A DNA stretch of 64,000 bases from Erwinia persicina NBRC 102418. Lineage in GTDB: Bacteria > Pseudomonadota > Gammaproteobacteria > Enterobacterales > Enterobacteriaceae. The notes below the pieces were generated by a model. That model searched no databases. It had not been told where the DNA came from and was given only the letters and a program-made list of their open reading frames with translations. Location: NCBI RefSeq assembly GCF_001571305.1, contig NZ_BCTN01000005.1, positions 1-64,000 of the forward strand, read 5' to 3'. Positions within the stretch are counted from its first letter, which is position 1. Every line of letters starts with the position of its first letter. The position numbers and the translations under genes are program-made. Shown piece by piece: positions 15,352-25,327 of this stretch.

Positions 15352-18019
15352 TATAGTCCTCAAGCTCCGGCGGTGGGGTGAGCGGCAGCGTGATGATAAA
15401 GCGTGCCCCGCCCTGCGGCCGGTTCTCCACCCGGATGGTCCCTTCATGCAGGTTGACAATCGCCTGACAGATTGCCAGTCCCAGTCCGACCCCCGGCACC
15501 GCCGATTCCTTGTCGCCACGTGAAAACTTCTCGAAAATCAGCTTTTCCTGCCCGGAAATAATCCCCGGGCCGCTGTCCCAGACCTCAAGCTGGAGCTGCT
15601 GCGCCGACGGCTGCGTGGCGCTGATACCGATATCTGCCCCCGCTCCCCCGTACTTCAGCGCGTTTTCCAGCAGATTACTTAATACCCGCTCCATCAGCGG
15701 ACCATCGACGTCGATCAGCAGCATCGGCGGCAGGTTCAGCGTGACGTTGCGCCCGGCCAGCAGCGGTGCCAGCTGACGCAGCGTGCTGCCGACCAGTTCA
15801 TCCAGCGCCATCCACTCGCGACGTAACAGGAAACCGCCGGACTGCAGACGCGCCATATCCAGCAGGTTGTTCACCAGACGAATGGTATTCAGCGTCTGCT
15901 CACGCATCGCGCTGGCCTGGGGCGCATAGGGTGAGTTTTCAGACGCCAGATCCAGTGTAAGAATTTCCGCCTGACCAAACAGCACCGTCAGCGGCGTACG
16001 CAGGTCGTGGGACAGCGCCGACAGCAGCGCATTACGCAGCTGTTCACGCTCGGCGGCCAGGCGGGAGACCGCTTCGCGCTGGCTGAGGTTCATCCGCTCC
16101 AGCGCGTTGGCGATCAGCACGGTGAAGGTTTCCACCAGCCGCTGCTGCTCCGGGATCATCAGCTGGCGCAGATTCAGCGGTTCAAGGATCAGCAGGCCCA
16201 GCGTTTCCCTGCCGCTTTTCAGCGGCAGCATCTGCCAGGGGACGCCGGGCAACGTATCGGTTCCCGCCCCGGCGGGCTGGCCTTTATCAAAACTCCAGCG
16301 CGCAATGGCGCGGTCCGGTACCGCACTGAGGTGCGTATCGCCCACCGACACCAGCTCACCCTGCTCATCGGGTAAATAGAGTTCGCTGCGGGCCTGCAGC
16401 GTGCTCTCCACGCTGCGCTGGAGCGTGGTGGCAATATCACGCTGGCTGAGGGCGCGGCTGAGGGCCTTCGCCATCTCATACAGATGGTGCGCGCGCTGCT
16501 CACGGTAGCGCGCCACCCGCGCCTGATAGCGCACCCCGGCCGTCAGATTGCCGACGATGACCCCAACCGCCAGCATCACGCCGAAGGTCACCAGATACTG
16601 CACGTCCGATACCGCCATGGTGCCGGTGGGGGCCACAAACACCAGATCGAACGCGACGATGTTCATCACCGTTGCCGCCACCGACGGCCAGCGGCCATAG
16701 CGCAGGGCGACGATGACCACCGACAGCAGATAGACCATCACCAGGTTGACGGAGTCGACGGCGGGCAGCAGCCAGCGTCCGGCGACGGTGACCAGCGCGC
16801 ACAGCAGCAGCGCGGCGGCACAGCCCTTCATCTGAGCACGCCATTTACCTTCGCTCCCCCCGGCACGCGGCGCCAGCGGGCTGACGGCATCCGGCGGCGG
16901 GTCGTCCAGCGCGACAATGAGAATATCGAGATCCGGCCCCAGCTCCCCCAGACGGTCAGCAAAACGCTCACGCCACGCGCGCCGGGCAGGCCGGCGGCCG
17001 ATAATAATTTTGCCGAGGTTATGTTCACGGGCATAGCGCAGCACGGCGTTGGCTTCGCTGGGATCGGAGAGGGTCGCGGTTTCCGCCCCGAGATCCTGCG
17101 CCAGCTGCAGCGTGCGCAGAATACCGCGCCGCCGCGCTTCAGACAGGCGATAGAGCCGGGGGGTTTCGACATAGACCGCGTGCCACACGCTGTCGAGCCG
17201 GGCGGCAAGGCGGGCGGCGCTGCGTACCAGCTTTTCGCTGCCGCTGTTGTCCCCGATGCACAGCAAAATCGCATCGCGGGTGTGCCAGACTTTCTCGCGC
17301 CCCTGGGTGTCGCGCCAGGCGCGCATCTGGTCGTCCACGCGGTCGGCGGTGCGCCGCAGCGCCAGCTCGCGCAGGGCAATCAGGTTGCCTTTGCGGAAGA
17401 AGTTTTCAATGGCACGCTCGGCCCCCTCCCCGATATAGACCTTACCCTCTTTCAGCCGCTGGCGCAGGTCGTCCGGCGGCAGATCCACCAGCACCACCTC
17501 GTCGGCGGCATCGAAAAAGGGATCGGGTACGGTTTCCCGTACGCGGATACCGGTGACGCCGCCCACCACATCATTCAGGCTCTCCAGATGCTGCACATTA
17601 ACGGTGGTCATCACATCAATGCCCGCATCCAGCAGCTCTTCAATATCCTGCCAGCGCTTCGGATGGCGCGAGCCGCGCGCGTTGCTGTGCGCCAGCTCAT
17701 CCATCAGGATCACCGCCGGGTGGCAGGCCAGCGCCGCGTCCAGGTCGAACTCGGGGTGACGATGCTGCCCGGTGGCACGGCGGGGCAGTATCGTCAGCCC
17801 GGCCAGCAGCGCCGCCGTTTCCGGGCGCTCGTGCGTTTCCACCACGCCCACCAGCACCTCCAGCCCCTGCGCACGCAGACGGCGGGCCTCCTGCAGCATC
17901 GCCCAGGTTTTGCCGACGCCCGCGCAGGCACCAAAGTAAATTTTCAGCTTACCGCGCCGGCTTTCCGCCGCCAGACGCAGCAAGGCATCCGGGTCCGGGC
18001 GCTGGAGTTCGTCGTTCAT
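15329..18019 (-). CDS. kdpD: KdpD potassium/turgor sensor histidine kinase
   Basis: This 896-residue protein has the full KdpD layout: an N-terminal KdpD domain with Walker A GACAGVGKT (30-38), a USP-like region, four closely spaced membrane spans (about 395-500), a GAF-like segment, and a C-terminal kinase with the H-box SHDLRTPLT, N-box LENALKYGG, VWDSGPGI and GVGLGLAIC. It phosphorylates KdpE to induce kdpFABC under K+ limitation. kdpE is not downstream: the gene ends against a convergent esterase (23-base overlap). It lies 61 bases after kdpC with a strong hairpin in the gap. Confidence 0.96.
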   Translation of the reverse strand: MNDELQRPDPDALLRLAAESRRGKLKIYFGACAGVGKTWAMLQEARRLRAQGLEVLVGVVETHERPETAALLAGLTILPRRATGQHRHPEFDLDAALACHPAVILMDELAHSNARGSRHPKRWQDIEELLDAGIDVMTTVNVQHLESLNDVVGGVTGIRVRETVPDPFFDAADEVVLVDLPPDDLRQRLKEGKVYIGEGAERAIENFFRKGNLIALRELALRRTADRVDDQMRAWRDTQGREKVWHTRDAILLCIGDNSGSEKLVRSAARLAARLDSVWHAVYVETPRLYRLSEARRRGILRTLQLAQDLGAETATLSDPSEANAVLRYAREHNLGKIIIGRRPARRAWRERFADRLGELGPDLDILIVALDDPPPDAVSPLAPRAGGSEGKWRAQMKGCAAALLLCALVTVAGRWLLPAVDSVNLVMVYLLSVVIVALRYGRWPSVAATVMNIVAFDLVFVAPTGTMAVSDVQYLVTFGVMLAVGVIVGNLTAGVRYQARVARYREQRAHHLYEMAKALSRALSQRDIATTLQRSVESTLQARSELYLPDEQGELVSVGDTHLSAVPDRAIARWSFDKGQPAGAGTDTLPGVPWQMLPLKSGRETLGLLILEPLNLRQLMIPEQQRLVETFTVLIANALERMNLSQREAVSRLAAEREQLRNALLSALSHDLRTPLTVLFGQAEILTLDLASENSPYAPQASAMREQTLNTIRLVNNLLDMARLQSGGFLLRREWMALDELVGSTLRQLAPLLAGRNVTLNLPPMLLIDVDGPLMERVLSNLLENALKYGGAGADIGISATQPSAQQLQLEVWDSGPGIISGQEKLIFEKFSRGDKESAVPGVGLGLAICQAIVNLHEGTIRVENRPQGGARFIITLPLTPPPELEDYITPDTTQ

Positions 18020-18043
18020 CAGATTCCTTTATTAGCCAGAAAC

Positions 18044-18074
18044 CGCAGGCGTCGGGGGATGCCCGACGCCTGCG
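18044..18074 (-). other. strong hairpin between kdpC and kdpD
   Basis: CGCAGGCGTCGGG and CCCGACGCCTGCG form a perfect 13-bp stem over a 5-base loop, in the 61-base gap. There is no T-run after it on the minus strand. It may lower kdpD expression relative to kdpFABC or stabilise the upstream mRNA. Confidence 0.6.
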
Positions 18075-18080
18075 TGTGGT

Positions 18081-18653
18081 TCAACGCTGCAACGCATCCA
18101 GCGCCAGATTCAGCGCCAGCACATTAACACCCGGTTCACCAATAAATGCCGGGCGGGGCGTCCCGGTGTGGTCGGCAATCAGCCGCTCCACGGTTTCCAG
18201 CGGTAAATGCCGCGCCTCCGCCACGCGCGGGGCCTGCCAGCGGGCGGCGGCCGGTGAAATCTGCGGATCCAGGCCGCTGGCGCTGGCGGTAACCAGATCC
18301 ACCGGCACCTGCGCACTGGCCTGTGGGTTGGCGGCGCGCAGCGCCGCCACGCGTCCGGCTACCGCCTGATCCAGCGCCGGATTGCTGCCCGCCAGGTTAC
18401 TGCCGGAGGAGGCCAGCGGATTATACGCCGCATCGCCCGTCGCGGAGGGCCGTCCCTGGAAATAATCCGCCCGGGTAAAGCTCTGGCCGATCAGGGCCGA
18501 CCCGCGCACGGTGCCCTCCACCCGCAGCAGCGAGCCGGCCGCCTGCTGTGGGAACCACCACTGTGCCAGTCCGGTGGTTAACAGAGGATAGAGCAGCCCG
18601 GTCACCAGCGTCAGTACGATCAGTAAAAACAGGGCAGGACGTAATTGGCTCAT
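18081..18653 (-). CDS. kdpC: KdpC, K+-transporting ATPase subunit C
   Basis: This 190-residue protein has one N-terminal membrane span ([19 protein letters not shown]) and the family segments [28 protein letters not shown] and [14 protein letters not shown]. KdpC stabilises the KdpFABC complex and aids ATP binding. It starts 11 bases after kdpB. Length is as in E. coli (190). Confidence 0.96.
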   Translation of the reverse strand: MSQLRPALFLLIVLTLVTGLLYPLLTTGLAQWWFPQQAAGSLLRVEGTVRGSALIGQSFTRADYFQGRPSATGDAAYNPLASSGSNLAGSNPALDQAVAGRVAALRAANPQASAQVPVDLVTASASGLDPQISPAAARWQAPRVAEARHLPLETVERLIADHTGTPRPAFIGEPGVNVLALNLALDALQR

Positions 18654-18664
18654 TATTATTTTCC

Positions 18665-20713
18665 TTATACCAGACCCAGCAGGGTCAGCAGCATATCAAT
18701 CAGTTTAATACCGGCGAACGGCACCAGCAGACCGCCCACACCGTACAGCCACAGGTTACGACGCAGCAGCGCGGCGGCACTCAGTGGACGGTAGCTCACG
18801 CCTTTCAGCGCCAGCGGGATCAGGAACACAATCACCAGCGCGTTAAAAATCACCGCCGACAGGATGGCGGAGTTAGGCGAATGCAGGTGCATCACGTTCA
18901 GCCGGTTGAGCTGCGGTAGCGTGGCAGCAAAGGCGGCCGGGATAATGGCAAAGTACTTCGCCACGTCGTTGGCGATGCTGAAGGTGGTCAGCGACCCGCG
19001 TGTCATCAGCATCTGCTTGCCGATATGCACGACCTCCAGCAGCTTGGTCGGGTTAGAGTCCAGATCGACCATGTTGCCCGCTTCTTTCGCCGCCTGCGTC
19101 CCTGAGTTCATCGCCACCGCCACGTCGGCCTGGGCCAGCGCCGGCGCGTCGTTGGTGCCATCCCCGGTCATGGCGACCAGCCGCCCTTCTGCCTGATACT
19201 GGCGGATCAGCGCCAGTTTGGCTTCCGGCGTCGCCTCCGACAGGAAGTCATCCACCCCGGCTTCGGCGGCAATAGCCGCCGCTGTCAGCGGGTTATCCCC
19301 GGTGATCATCACGGTTTTGATGCCCATTTTGCGCAGTTCGGCAAAGCGCTCTTTGATGCCGCCTTTAACGATATCTTTCAGTTCGACCACGCCCAGCACG
19401 GTGGCACCGTCGCACACCACCAGCGGCGTACCGCCGGCGCGCGCCACCTGCTCCACCAGCCCGTTGACTTCAAGGGGAAACTGGCCGCCGTTGCTGTCGA
19501 TATGGCGGCGTACCGCATCCACTGCCCCTTTACGCACCGTCCGGTCCTGCACGTTCACTCCGCTCATACGCGTCTGCGCCGAGAACGGGATAAAGGTGGC
19601 ATCCAGGCTTTTCAGGTCACGTTCACGCAGGTTAAATTTCTGCTTGGCCAGCACCACAATACTGCGCCCTTCCGGGGTTTCGTCAGCCAGTGAGGCCAGC
19701 TGCGCGGCATCGGCCAGCTGCTGTTCACTGATACCGGCGGCCGGCAGGAACTGTGTTGCCTGACGGTTACCGAGGGTGATGGTGCCGGTTTTATCCAGCA
19801 GCAGGACGTCCACATCACCGGCGGCTTCCACCGCACGCCCGCTGGTGGCGATGACATTGGCCCCCAGCATGCGGCTCATGCCGGCCACGCCAATGGCCGA
19901 CAGCAGGCCGCCAATGGTGGTGGGGATCAGGCACACCAGCAGCGCCACCAGCACGGTCAGACTGACCGGCTCTCCCGCCCAGGCGGTAAACGGATACAGC
20001 GTCGCGGTGGCCAGCAGAAAGACGATGGTCAGCGCTACCAGCAGAATGGTCAGCGCAATCTCGTTTGGCGTTTTACGCCGTTTGGCCCCTTCCACCATGG
20101 CGATCATGCGATCCAGGAAGGTTTCCCCCGGGTTGACGCTGCACTGCACCACCAGCCAGTCGGAGAGAATGCGCGTACCGCCGGTCACCGAGGAGAAGTC
20201 ACCGCCGGATTCGCGGATCACCGGCGCTGACTCACCGGTAATGGCGCTTTCATCCACCGATGCGCCCCCCTCCACCACCTCGCCATCGCAGGGGATCATA
20301 TCGCCGGCTTCCACCAGCACCCAGTCGCCTTTGCGCAACGATTCGGCGGCCACCGACTGATGGCTGGCACCGTATTTCGGTTCCCCGAGTTTTTTGGCAA
20401 AGCTGGTTTTGGTAATGCCTTTCAGGCTGTTGGCCTGCGCCTTACTGCGCCCTTCCGCCAGGGCTTCGGCCATATTGGCAAACAGCACGGTAAACCACAG
20501 CCAGACGGCAATGGACGACGTAAAACCGGTGTCTCCGGACATGTTTCCGCTGGCCATACCGATGGCCAGCAGCGTGGTCAGCATACTGCCCAGCCACACC
20601 ACAAACATCACCGGGTTGCGTACCTGGGTACGCGGATCCAGTTTTTTAAACGCATCGAGCAGCGCGGTACGCATCAGCGCTCCATCAAATAGCGCCTGTT
20701 GATTACGACTCAT
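18665..20713 (-). CDS. kdpB: KdpB, K+-transporting P-type ATPase catalytic subunit
   Basis: This 682-residue protein is the ATP-hydrolysing subunit of the high-affinity K+ pump. It carries the phosphorylation motif DKTGTIT, the TGES motif (ITGESAPVI), the hinge [16 protein letters not shown] and a set of about seven membrane spans. It has a GGAGAAGAGAG ribosome site and begins 16 bases after kdpA. Length equals the E. coli protein. Confidence 0.97.
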   Translation of the reverse strand: MSRNQQALFDGALMRTALLDAFKKLDPRTQVRNPVMFVVWLGSMLTTLLAIGMASGNMSGDTGFTSSIAVWLWFTVLFANMAEALAEGRSKAQANSLKGITKTSFAKKLGEPKYGASHQSVAAESLRKGDWVLVEAGDMIPCDGEVVEGGASVDESAITGESAPVIRESGGDFSSVTGGTRILSDWLVVQCSVNPGETFLDRMIAMVEGAKRRKTPNEIALTILLVALTIVFLLATATLYPFTAWAGEPVSLTVLVALLVCLIPTTIGGLLSAIGVAGMSRMLGANVIATSGRAVEAAGDVDVLLLDKTGTITLGNRQATQFLPAAGISEQQLADAAQLASLADETPEGRSIVVLAKQKFNLRERDLKSLDATFIPFSAQTRMSGVNVQDRTVRKGAVDAVRRHIDSNGGQFPLEVNGLVEQVARAGGTPLVVCDGATVLGVVELKDIVKGGIKERFAELRKMGIKTVMITGDNPLTAAAIAAEAGVDDFLSEATPEAKLALIRQYQAEGRLVAMTGDGTNDAPALAQADVAVAMNSGTQAAKEAGNMVDLDSNPTKLLEVVHIGKQMLMTRGSLTTFSIANDVAKYFAIIPAAFAATLPQLNRLNVMHLHSPNSAILSAVIFNALVIVFLIPLALKGVSYRPLSAAALLRRNLWLYGVGGLLVPFAGIKLIDMLLTLLGLV

Positions 20714-20729
20714 CTCTCTTCTCCGCCCG

Positions 20730-22415
20730 TTAACGTCCGATCGTTTGCAGATGTTCCGCCACCGGCCCTAAGGCCAGCGCCGGGATAAAGGTCAGCGCAC
20801 CAACCAGCAGCACCGTGCCAATCAGCAGGGCGATAAACAGCGCCCCGTGGGTGGGCAGCGTGCCCTGGCCTGCGGGCTGTACCTTTTTCAGCGCCAGGGA
20901 ACCGGCAATCGCCAGCACCGGAATAATGATGCCGAAGCGGCCCGCCAGCATGCAGAACGCCAGCAGCAGGTTCCAGAACGGGGTATTGGCACTCAGGCCA
21001 CCAAAGGCACTGCCGTTGTTGTTGGCCGCCGATGACACCGCATACAGCACCTCCGAGAAGCCGTGCGTGCCCGGGTTCAGCATCGCGCTGCGTCCGGCGT
21101 CGGTCATCATCGCCAGCGCGGTCCCCAGCAGCACCAGGCAGGGCGTGACCAGGATTGCCAGCGCGGTCATTTTCATTTCCCAGACGTCGATTTTTTTGCC
21201 GAGATACTCCGGCGAGCGACCGATCATCAGCCCGGCGATAAACACCGCCAGCAGCACGAACAGCAGCATGCCGTACAGCCCGGCCCCGACGCCGCCAAAC
21301 ACCACCTCTCCGATCTGCATCAGCCACATCGGCACCATACCGCCCAGTGCGGTAAAGGAGTCATGCATCGCATTGACGGCACCGCAGGAGGCCGCCGTGG
21401 TGATCACCGCAAACAGGCTGGAGTTCAGGATGCCGAAGCGCGTCTCCTTGCCTTCCATATTGATGGCGCTGTCTGCGCCGAGCGTCAGGAAGTGCGGGTT
21501 ACCGTTCAGTTCAGCCCACATCACTACCGCCACCGCGCCGATAAACATCAGCGACATCGCCCACAGCAGCACATGGCCCTGACGGCGGTCACGCACCACA
21601 TCGCCAAAGGCAAAACAGAGCGCGGCCGGGATGAGGAAGATCGCCAGCATCTGTACAAAATTGCTGTAGGCGGTCGGGTTTTCAAACGGATGCGCGGAGT
21701 TCGCGTTAAAGAAGCCGCCACCGTTGGTGCCGAGCATTTTAATCGCTTCCTGCGAGGCCACCGGCCCCATTGGCAGCGTCTGTTTCACCCCTTCCAGCGT
21801 CGTCAGGCTGAGGTAGCCGTCGGTGTTCTGCAGCACGCCCTGGCTGACAAGGAACAGCGCCATCAGCAGCGACAGCGGCAGCAGCACACAGAGAGTGATG
21901 CGGGTGATATCCCGCCAGGCGTTACCCAGCTCTCCCAGCGCCCGGCGGGCAAAGCCGCGCATCAGGGCAAAGGCCACGGCCATCCCAGTAGCTGCCGACA
22001 GGAAGTTCTGTACCGTCAGGCCGACCATCTGGCTGAAATAGCTCAGGGTGCTTTCCCCGGCGTACGCCTGCCAGTTGGTATTGGTCACAAAGCTGACGGC
22101 GGTGTTCAGCGCCAGATCCCAGCTCAGTCCCGGCAGGTGCTGCGGGTTCAGCGGCAGGCTGCCCTGGCTCATCAGTATCACCAACAGCAGCAGCAGGCCG
22201 CAGGCGTTAAACAGCAGGATCGCCCACAGATAACGCTGCCAGCTCATGCCTTCCGGGGCCACGCCGCTCACACGCCACAATACGCGCTCCACCCCGGCCA
22301 TGCCGGGCAGTGGCCGGTCATCCACCAGCCGCGCCAGCCCTTTACCCAGCGGGCGGGCCAGCAGCATCAGCAGCACCAGGTAGGTGGCAATCAGTAAAAA
22401 TGCGGGAGCGGCCAT
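20730..22415 (-). CDS. kdpA: KdpA, K+-binding and translocating subunit
   Basis: This 561-residue membrane protein is related to K+ channels, with the selectivity-loop segment [16 protein letters not shown] and [10 protein letters not shown]. The ATG at 22415 ([16 protein letters not shown]) shares its A with the TGA of kdpF, giving a TGATG overlap and translational coupling. The longer frame upstream reads through kdpF and is rejected. It forms the pore of KdpFABC in the inner membrane. Confidence 0.96.
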   Translation of the reverse strand: MAAPAFLLIATYLVLLMLLARPLGKGLARLVDDRPLPGMAGVERVLWRVSGVAPEGMSWQRYLWAILLFNACGLLLLLVILMSQGSLPLNPQHLPGLSWDLALNTAVSFVTNTNWQAYAGESTLSYFSQMVGLTVQNFLSAATGMAVAFALMRGFARRALGELGNAWRDITRITLCVLLPLSLLMALFLVSQGVLQNTDGYLSLTTLEGVKQTLPMGPVASQEAIKMLGTNGGGFFNANSAHPFENPTAYSNFVQMLAIFLIPAALCFAFGDVVRDRRQGHVLLWAMSLMFIGAVAVVMWAELNGNPHFLTLGADSAINMEGKETRFGILNSSLFAVITTAASCGAVNAMHDSFTALGGMVPMWLMQIGEVVFGGVGAGLYGMLLFVLLAVFIAGLMIGRSPEYLGKKIDVWEMKMTALAILVTPCLVLLGTALAMMTDAGRSAMLNPGTHGFSEVLYAVSSAANNNGSAFGGLSANTPFWNLLLAFCMLAGRFGIIIPVLAIAGSLALKKVQPAGQGTLPTHGALFIALLIGTVLLVGALTFIPALALGPVAEHLQTIGR

Positions 22416-22504
22416 CAGAACTCCTCCGCACGGATCAGGGCGTACACCAGGTAGCCCAGCAGCAAACAGACCAGCACAATGCCGGTAATCACAGCGACGC
22501 TCAC
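22415..22504 (-). CDS. kdpF: KdpF, 29-residue accessory membrane subunit
   Basis: This short gene starts with GTG at 22504 behind a perfect GGAGGT ribosome site and ends in TGA overlapping the kdpA start. The 29-residue product is one membrane span ([20 protein letters not shown]) with an acidic end, matching KdpF in length and pattern. KdpF stabilises the Kdp complex. It is too short for ordinary ORF calling. Confidence 0.93.
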   Translation of the reverse strand: MSVAVITGIVLVCLLLGYLVYALIRAEEF

Positions 22505-22576
22505 AACACACCTCCAGAGGCGTTATTCAGTTCAGCTATTGTTGCGAGTGGCGTGCAAAGTTGATGTAAAAATGCG

Positions 22577-22607
22577 GGGCTGGGGTGTAAAAAAAGTATA
22601 AAAATGG
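22577..22607 (-). promoter_or_regulatory. KdpE-type operator upstream of kdpF
   Basis: On the minus strand the segment reads ATTTTTATACTTTTTTTACA, then CCCCAGCCCC, about 75-100 bases before the kdpF start. It closely resembles the T-rich KdpE site of the E. coli kdpFABC promoter as I remember it (TTTATACTTTTTTTACACCC). Its conservation implies that a KdpE protein still acts here although its gene is not adjacent. Confidence 0.65.
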
Positions 22608-22663
22608 GCCACCTGTGGCGAAGATTTCTTCTGCTGACACGGGGGGGTGAAGGCATGCTGCCC

Positions 22664-23599
22664 TTACAATAGAGGTTGCTCTGCTTTTTCACCGGGACGC
22701 CCGCCGGGCGCGGCGACGGCCATAAAATAGCTCAACAGTGGCCTGAGTGCCGCGCTCCCGGCGTGCGAATGATGATAAATCAGTGCCAGCCTGTCGGCGG
22801 CACCATCCAGTTCAGGCACCGCCAGCGCCACCAGCCCGGTGTCCGGCGGACTGTCGCCCAGCGACGGCACCAGGGCGATCGCCACGCCCTGACGGGCCAG
22901 CTGTTTCATCACCGGCAGATCGCTGGCCTGGGCCACCACATCAGGCGTCAGGCCCGCATCATGAAAACAGGCCAGCACCCGTTCGTACATGCCGAATCCA
23001 CGCTGGCGGCGCAGCAGCACCAGTGGATGCGTCGCCAGCGCCGCCAGCGATAGCGATGACGCCTCCGCCAGCGGGTCATCAGCCAGGCACAGCGCCCGCA
23101 CGCAAAGCTGTTGCAGTGCCATGCTGTCAACATCACTGGCCGTCAGGGTCAGCGGCAGATGCACCAGCGCGGCGTCAATCTGGCGGCGCTCCAGCAGCTC
23201 TTCCAGAAAGAGTGGATCGCCCTGATGCAGCGAAAACTGACGCTCCGGGTAGTCTGCACGCAGTGCGGCAATGGCCCCGGCCAGCAGGCCCGTCGCCATA
23301 TCGACACAACCAATACGCAGCACGCCGCACTGCCCTTCGCGGAAGGCGTGCATCTCTCCCTCAATGCTCTCTGCCAGCTGTAACAGATCGCTGGCGCGCT
23401 GGTAAAGATAACGCCCGGCATCGGTGGGGATCATGCCGCGCGGGGTACGTTCAAACAGCCGCAGTTCCCAGTGGGACTCCAGCTGTAACAGTGCCTTGCT
23501 GATCGGCGGCTGTGCGGTGTAGAGCACCTGTGACGCAGCCGAAATAGAGCCTTTTTCGACCACGGTTTTGAAATAGTACAGCGGTTTGAGTTTCAGCAT
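22664..23599 (-). CDS. LysR-family regulator paired with a UbiD-type decarboxylase
   Basis: This 311-residue protein begins MLKLKPLYYFKTVVEKGSIS and has a helix-turn-helix around ISAASQVLYTAQPPISKAL, then a ligand-binding domain. The CbnR/TdcA-like architecture fits regulators of aromatic catabolism. It lies 118 bases downstream of the UbiD-type gene on the same strand, and upstream of the kdp promoter. Control of the decarboxylase gene is inferred from adjacency only. Confidence 0.86.
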   Translation of the reverse strand: MLKLKPLYYFKTVVEKGSISAASQVLYTAQPPISKALLQLESHWELRLFERTPRGMIPTDAGRYLYQRASDLLQLAESIEGEMHAFREGQCGVLRIGCVDMATGLLAGAIAALRADYPERQFSLHQGDPLFLEELLERRQIDAALVHLPLTLTASDVDSMALQQLCVRALCLADDPLAEASSLSLAALATHPLVLLRRQRGFGMYERVLACFHDAGLTPDVVAQASDLPVMKQLARQGVAIALVPSLGDSPPDTGLVALAVPELDGAADRLALIYHHSHAGSAALRPLLSYFMAVAAPGGRPGEKAEQPLL

Positions 23600-23717
23600 G
23601 GCGGGATCCGGTGGCAGGAGAAAACGCCTTTTTACCGCAATGCAGTCAGTGCGACGAAACCGGTGATGCTTTTCGGGGCGATCGGCAGACAGCGCGCCCC
23701 TGCGGCCAGACTGCTGC

Positions 23718-25190
23718 TCAGGTGAAATCCGGCAGGAAGCGTTTTACGTCCACCTCTTTGAACTGGCAGCGCTGGAACTGGCTTTTCAACGCGTAGGGCA
23801 CCGTACAGTCAAAAATGGTTTTGCAGGCGATCCCCTTATCGCTGATGGTGGGGCTGAAGGCCGGTATCTGCGACGGATCGAGCGGATGACAGCGGACGCC
23901 GGGGATAAACAGCGTATCCACATCCCCCTGATAGCGCGTCTGCATCGCCCACAGCACGTCGTTACTGTCAAAAATATCCACGTCTTCATCAACCAGCATG
24001 ACGTGTTTAAGTTCGGGGAAGGCGGAAAAGGCCAGCAGCGCCGCCTGACGCTGCCGCCCCTCGTCCATCGGCCCGCTTTTCTTAAACTGCATAACGGCGA
24101 GAAACTTCCCGCCCCCCGCCGGATGGGCATAGACATTCAGCAGACGTCCCGGCATCGCGCGTTCAACCATGCCAAGAATGCTGGCTTCGGTCGGAATACC
24201 GGCCATATTCACATGCTCTTCACTGCAGCCAATGGTGTGCTGCAGGATGGGCTGCTGGCGATGAGTGACCGCTTTTACTTTGATCAGCGGCAGTGCGGGA
24301 TTCGCCGCCCCGGTGTAGCCGGGAAATTCGGGCATTGCCTTGCCGGTATGGGTGTTCTGGTCTTCACGTACCCGCACATCCGGCACCAGTTCCCCTTCAA
24401 TCACCACTTCCGCATGAGCAATGGCTCGCGCATCCACCGTGCGCGCCTGCGCTAATACCACCGCACGCCCTCTTAATGCCCCGGCAACGCTGAGTTCATC
24501 AAATCCCAGCGGCGTGGTGGGTGGCTCGAAGCAGGCACCGATGTAAATGGCCGGATCAACACCGATGCTGATGGTCAGCGGCAGCGCCTGCCCGGCGGCT
24601 TCCGCCTTCTGACGAAACACATCCAGATGGCGGCCGGGGGCGAAGTACATCGACAGCGCATCGCGCCCCTGAATACACAACCGGTGAATGGTCACATCGG
24701 ACTGGCCAGTTTCCGGGTCGCTGGCATAGCACAGCCCCATGGTGAAATAGGGACCGGCATCCTCTTCAGTGTTGGTCGGGGCGGGCAGCAGCGTGCGCAG
24801 GTCAAAATCCGGATGGCTGGCGAGGTGCACCACCTCCTGACAGGGGATGTCGGCCTGTTGCGTCAGCACTGGTGGAATGGGGTGACTCACCGAGTCCATC
24901 AGCAAATGGCCAAGGCGTGCCGGATCGCAGCCCAGCAGATGACCCACGCGACGCCGTGAGGCCAGTATGCCGGTCACGACGCGGAAATCAGGAAAGCCTT
25001 TCACCCGGTTGAATAACATTGCCGGCCCTTCGCGCGTCGGCCGCCGGGTCGTCCCGCCCGCGCCCACGTAGCGGTATACGGCGGACAGTTCCGCATGCGC
25101 ATCCACTTCAGTATCGGTATCCACCCGTTCGCCCGGGAGGTCGGCCAGCAGGGCCAGCGCAGAGCGCAGATCGTGAACAGCAGGTGTCAT
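23718..25190 (-). CDS. UbiD-family prenyl-FMN-dependent (aromatic acid) decarboxylase
   Basis: This 490-residue protein has UbiD family segments: TNTEEDAGPYFTMGLC, SDVTIHRLCIQGRDALSM, the cofactor/active-site region AEVVIEGELVPDVRVRE (Glu residues typical of the Arg-Glu-Glu set), and LVDEDVDIFDSNDVLWAM. The absence of an obvious ubiquinone context and the adjacent LysR gene favour a catabolic role, such as gallate, protocatechuate or related phenolic-acid decarboxylation. Such enzymes need prenylated FMN from a UbiX-type protein; no ubiX-like gene is in the window. Direction of reaction and substrate are inferred. Confidence 0.88.
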   Translation of the reverse strand: MTPAVHDLRSALALLADLPGERVDTDTEVDAHAELSAVYRYVGAGGTTRRPTREGPAMLFNRVKGFPDFRVVTGILASRRRVGHLLGCDPARLGHLLMDSVSHPIPPVLTQQADIPCQEVVHLASHPDFDLRTLLPAPTNTEEDAGPYFTMGLCYASDPETGQSDVTIHRLCIQGRDALSMYFAPGRHLDVFRQKAEAAGQALPLTISIGVDPAIYIGACFEPPTTPLGFDELSVAGALRGRAVVLAQARTVDARAIAHAEVVIEGELVPDVRVREDQNTHTGKAMPEFPGYTGAANPALPLIKVKAVTHRQQPILQHTIGCSEEHVNMAGIPTEASILGMVERAMPGRLLNVYAHPAGGGKFLAVMQFKKSGPMDEGRQRQAALLAFSAFPELKHVMLVDEDVDIFDSNDVLWAMQTRYQGDVDTLFIPGVRCHPLDPSQIPAFSPTISDKGIACKTIFDCTVPYALKSQFQRCQFKEVDVKRFLPDFT

Positions 25191-25327
25191 CGTCGTCTCC
25201 GTATGGTGGTGATGGCATCAGTATGCAGGCCAGCCACCGCACCGGATATCACTGAAAAAGTTACCCGCTATACCCTTTTGCTCATGCTCTGCGGGCAGCG
25301 CATCCCCCCTCCGTCTTCAGAGGGGCA

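Noticed and set aside
16484-18127. Long rightward ORF (547 codons) opposite kdpD
   Set aside because: It lies wholly antisense to a certain kdpD gene, has low-complexity His/Gln/Arg-rich composition and no ribosome site; it is a by-product of GC-rich codon use.
21063-22397. Long rightward ORF (444 codons) opposite kdpA
   Set aside because: Antisense shadow of kdpA with Gln/His-rich, non-protein-like sequence.
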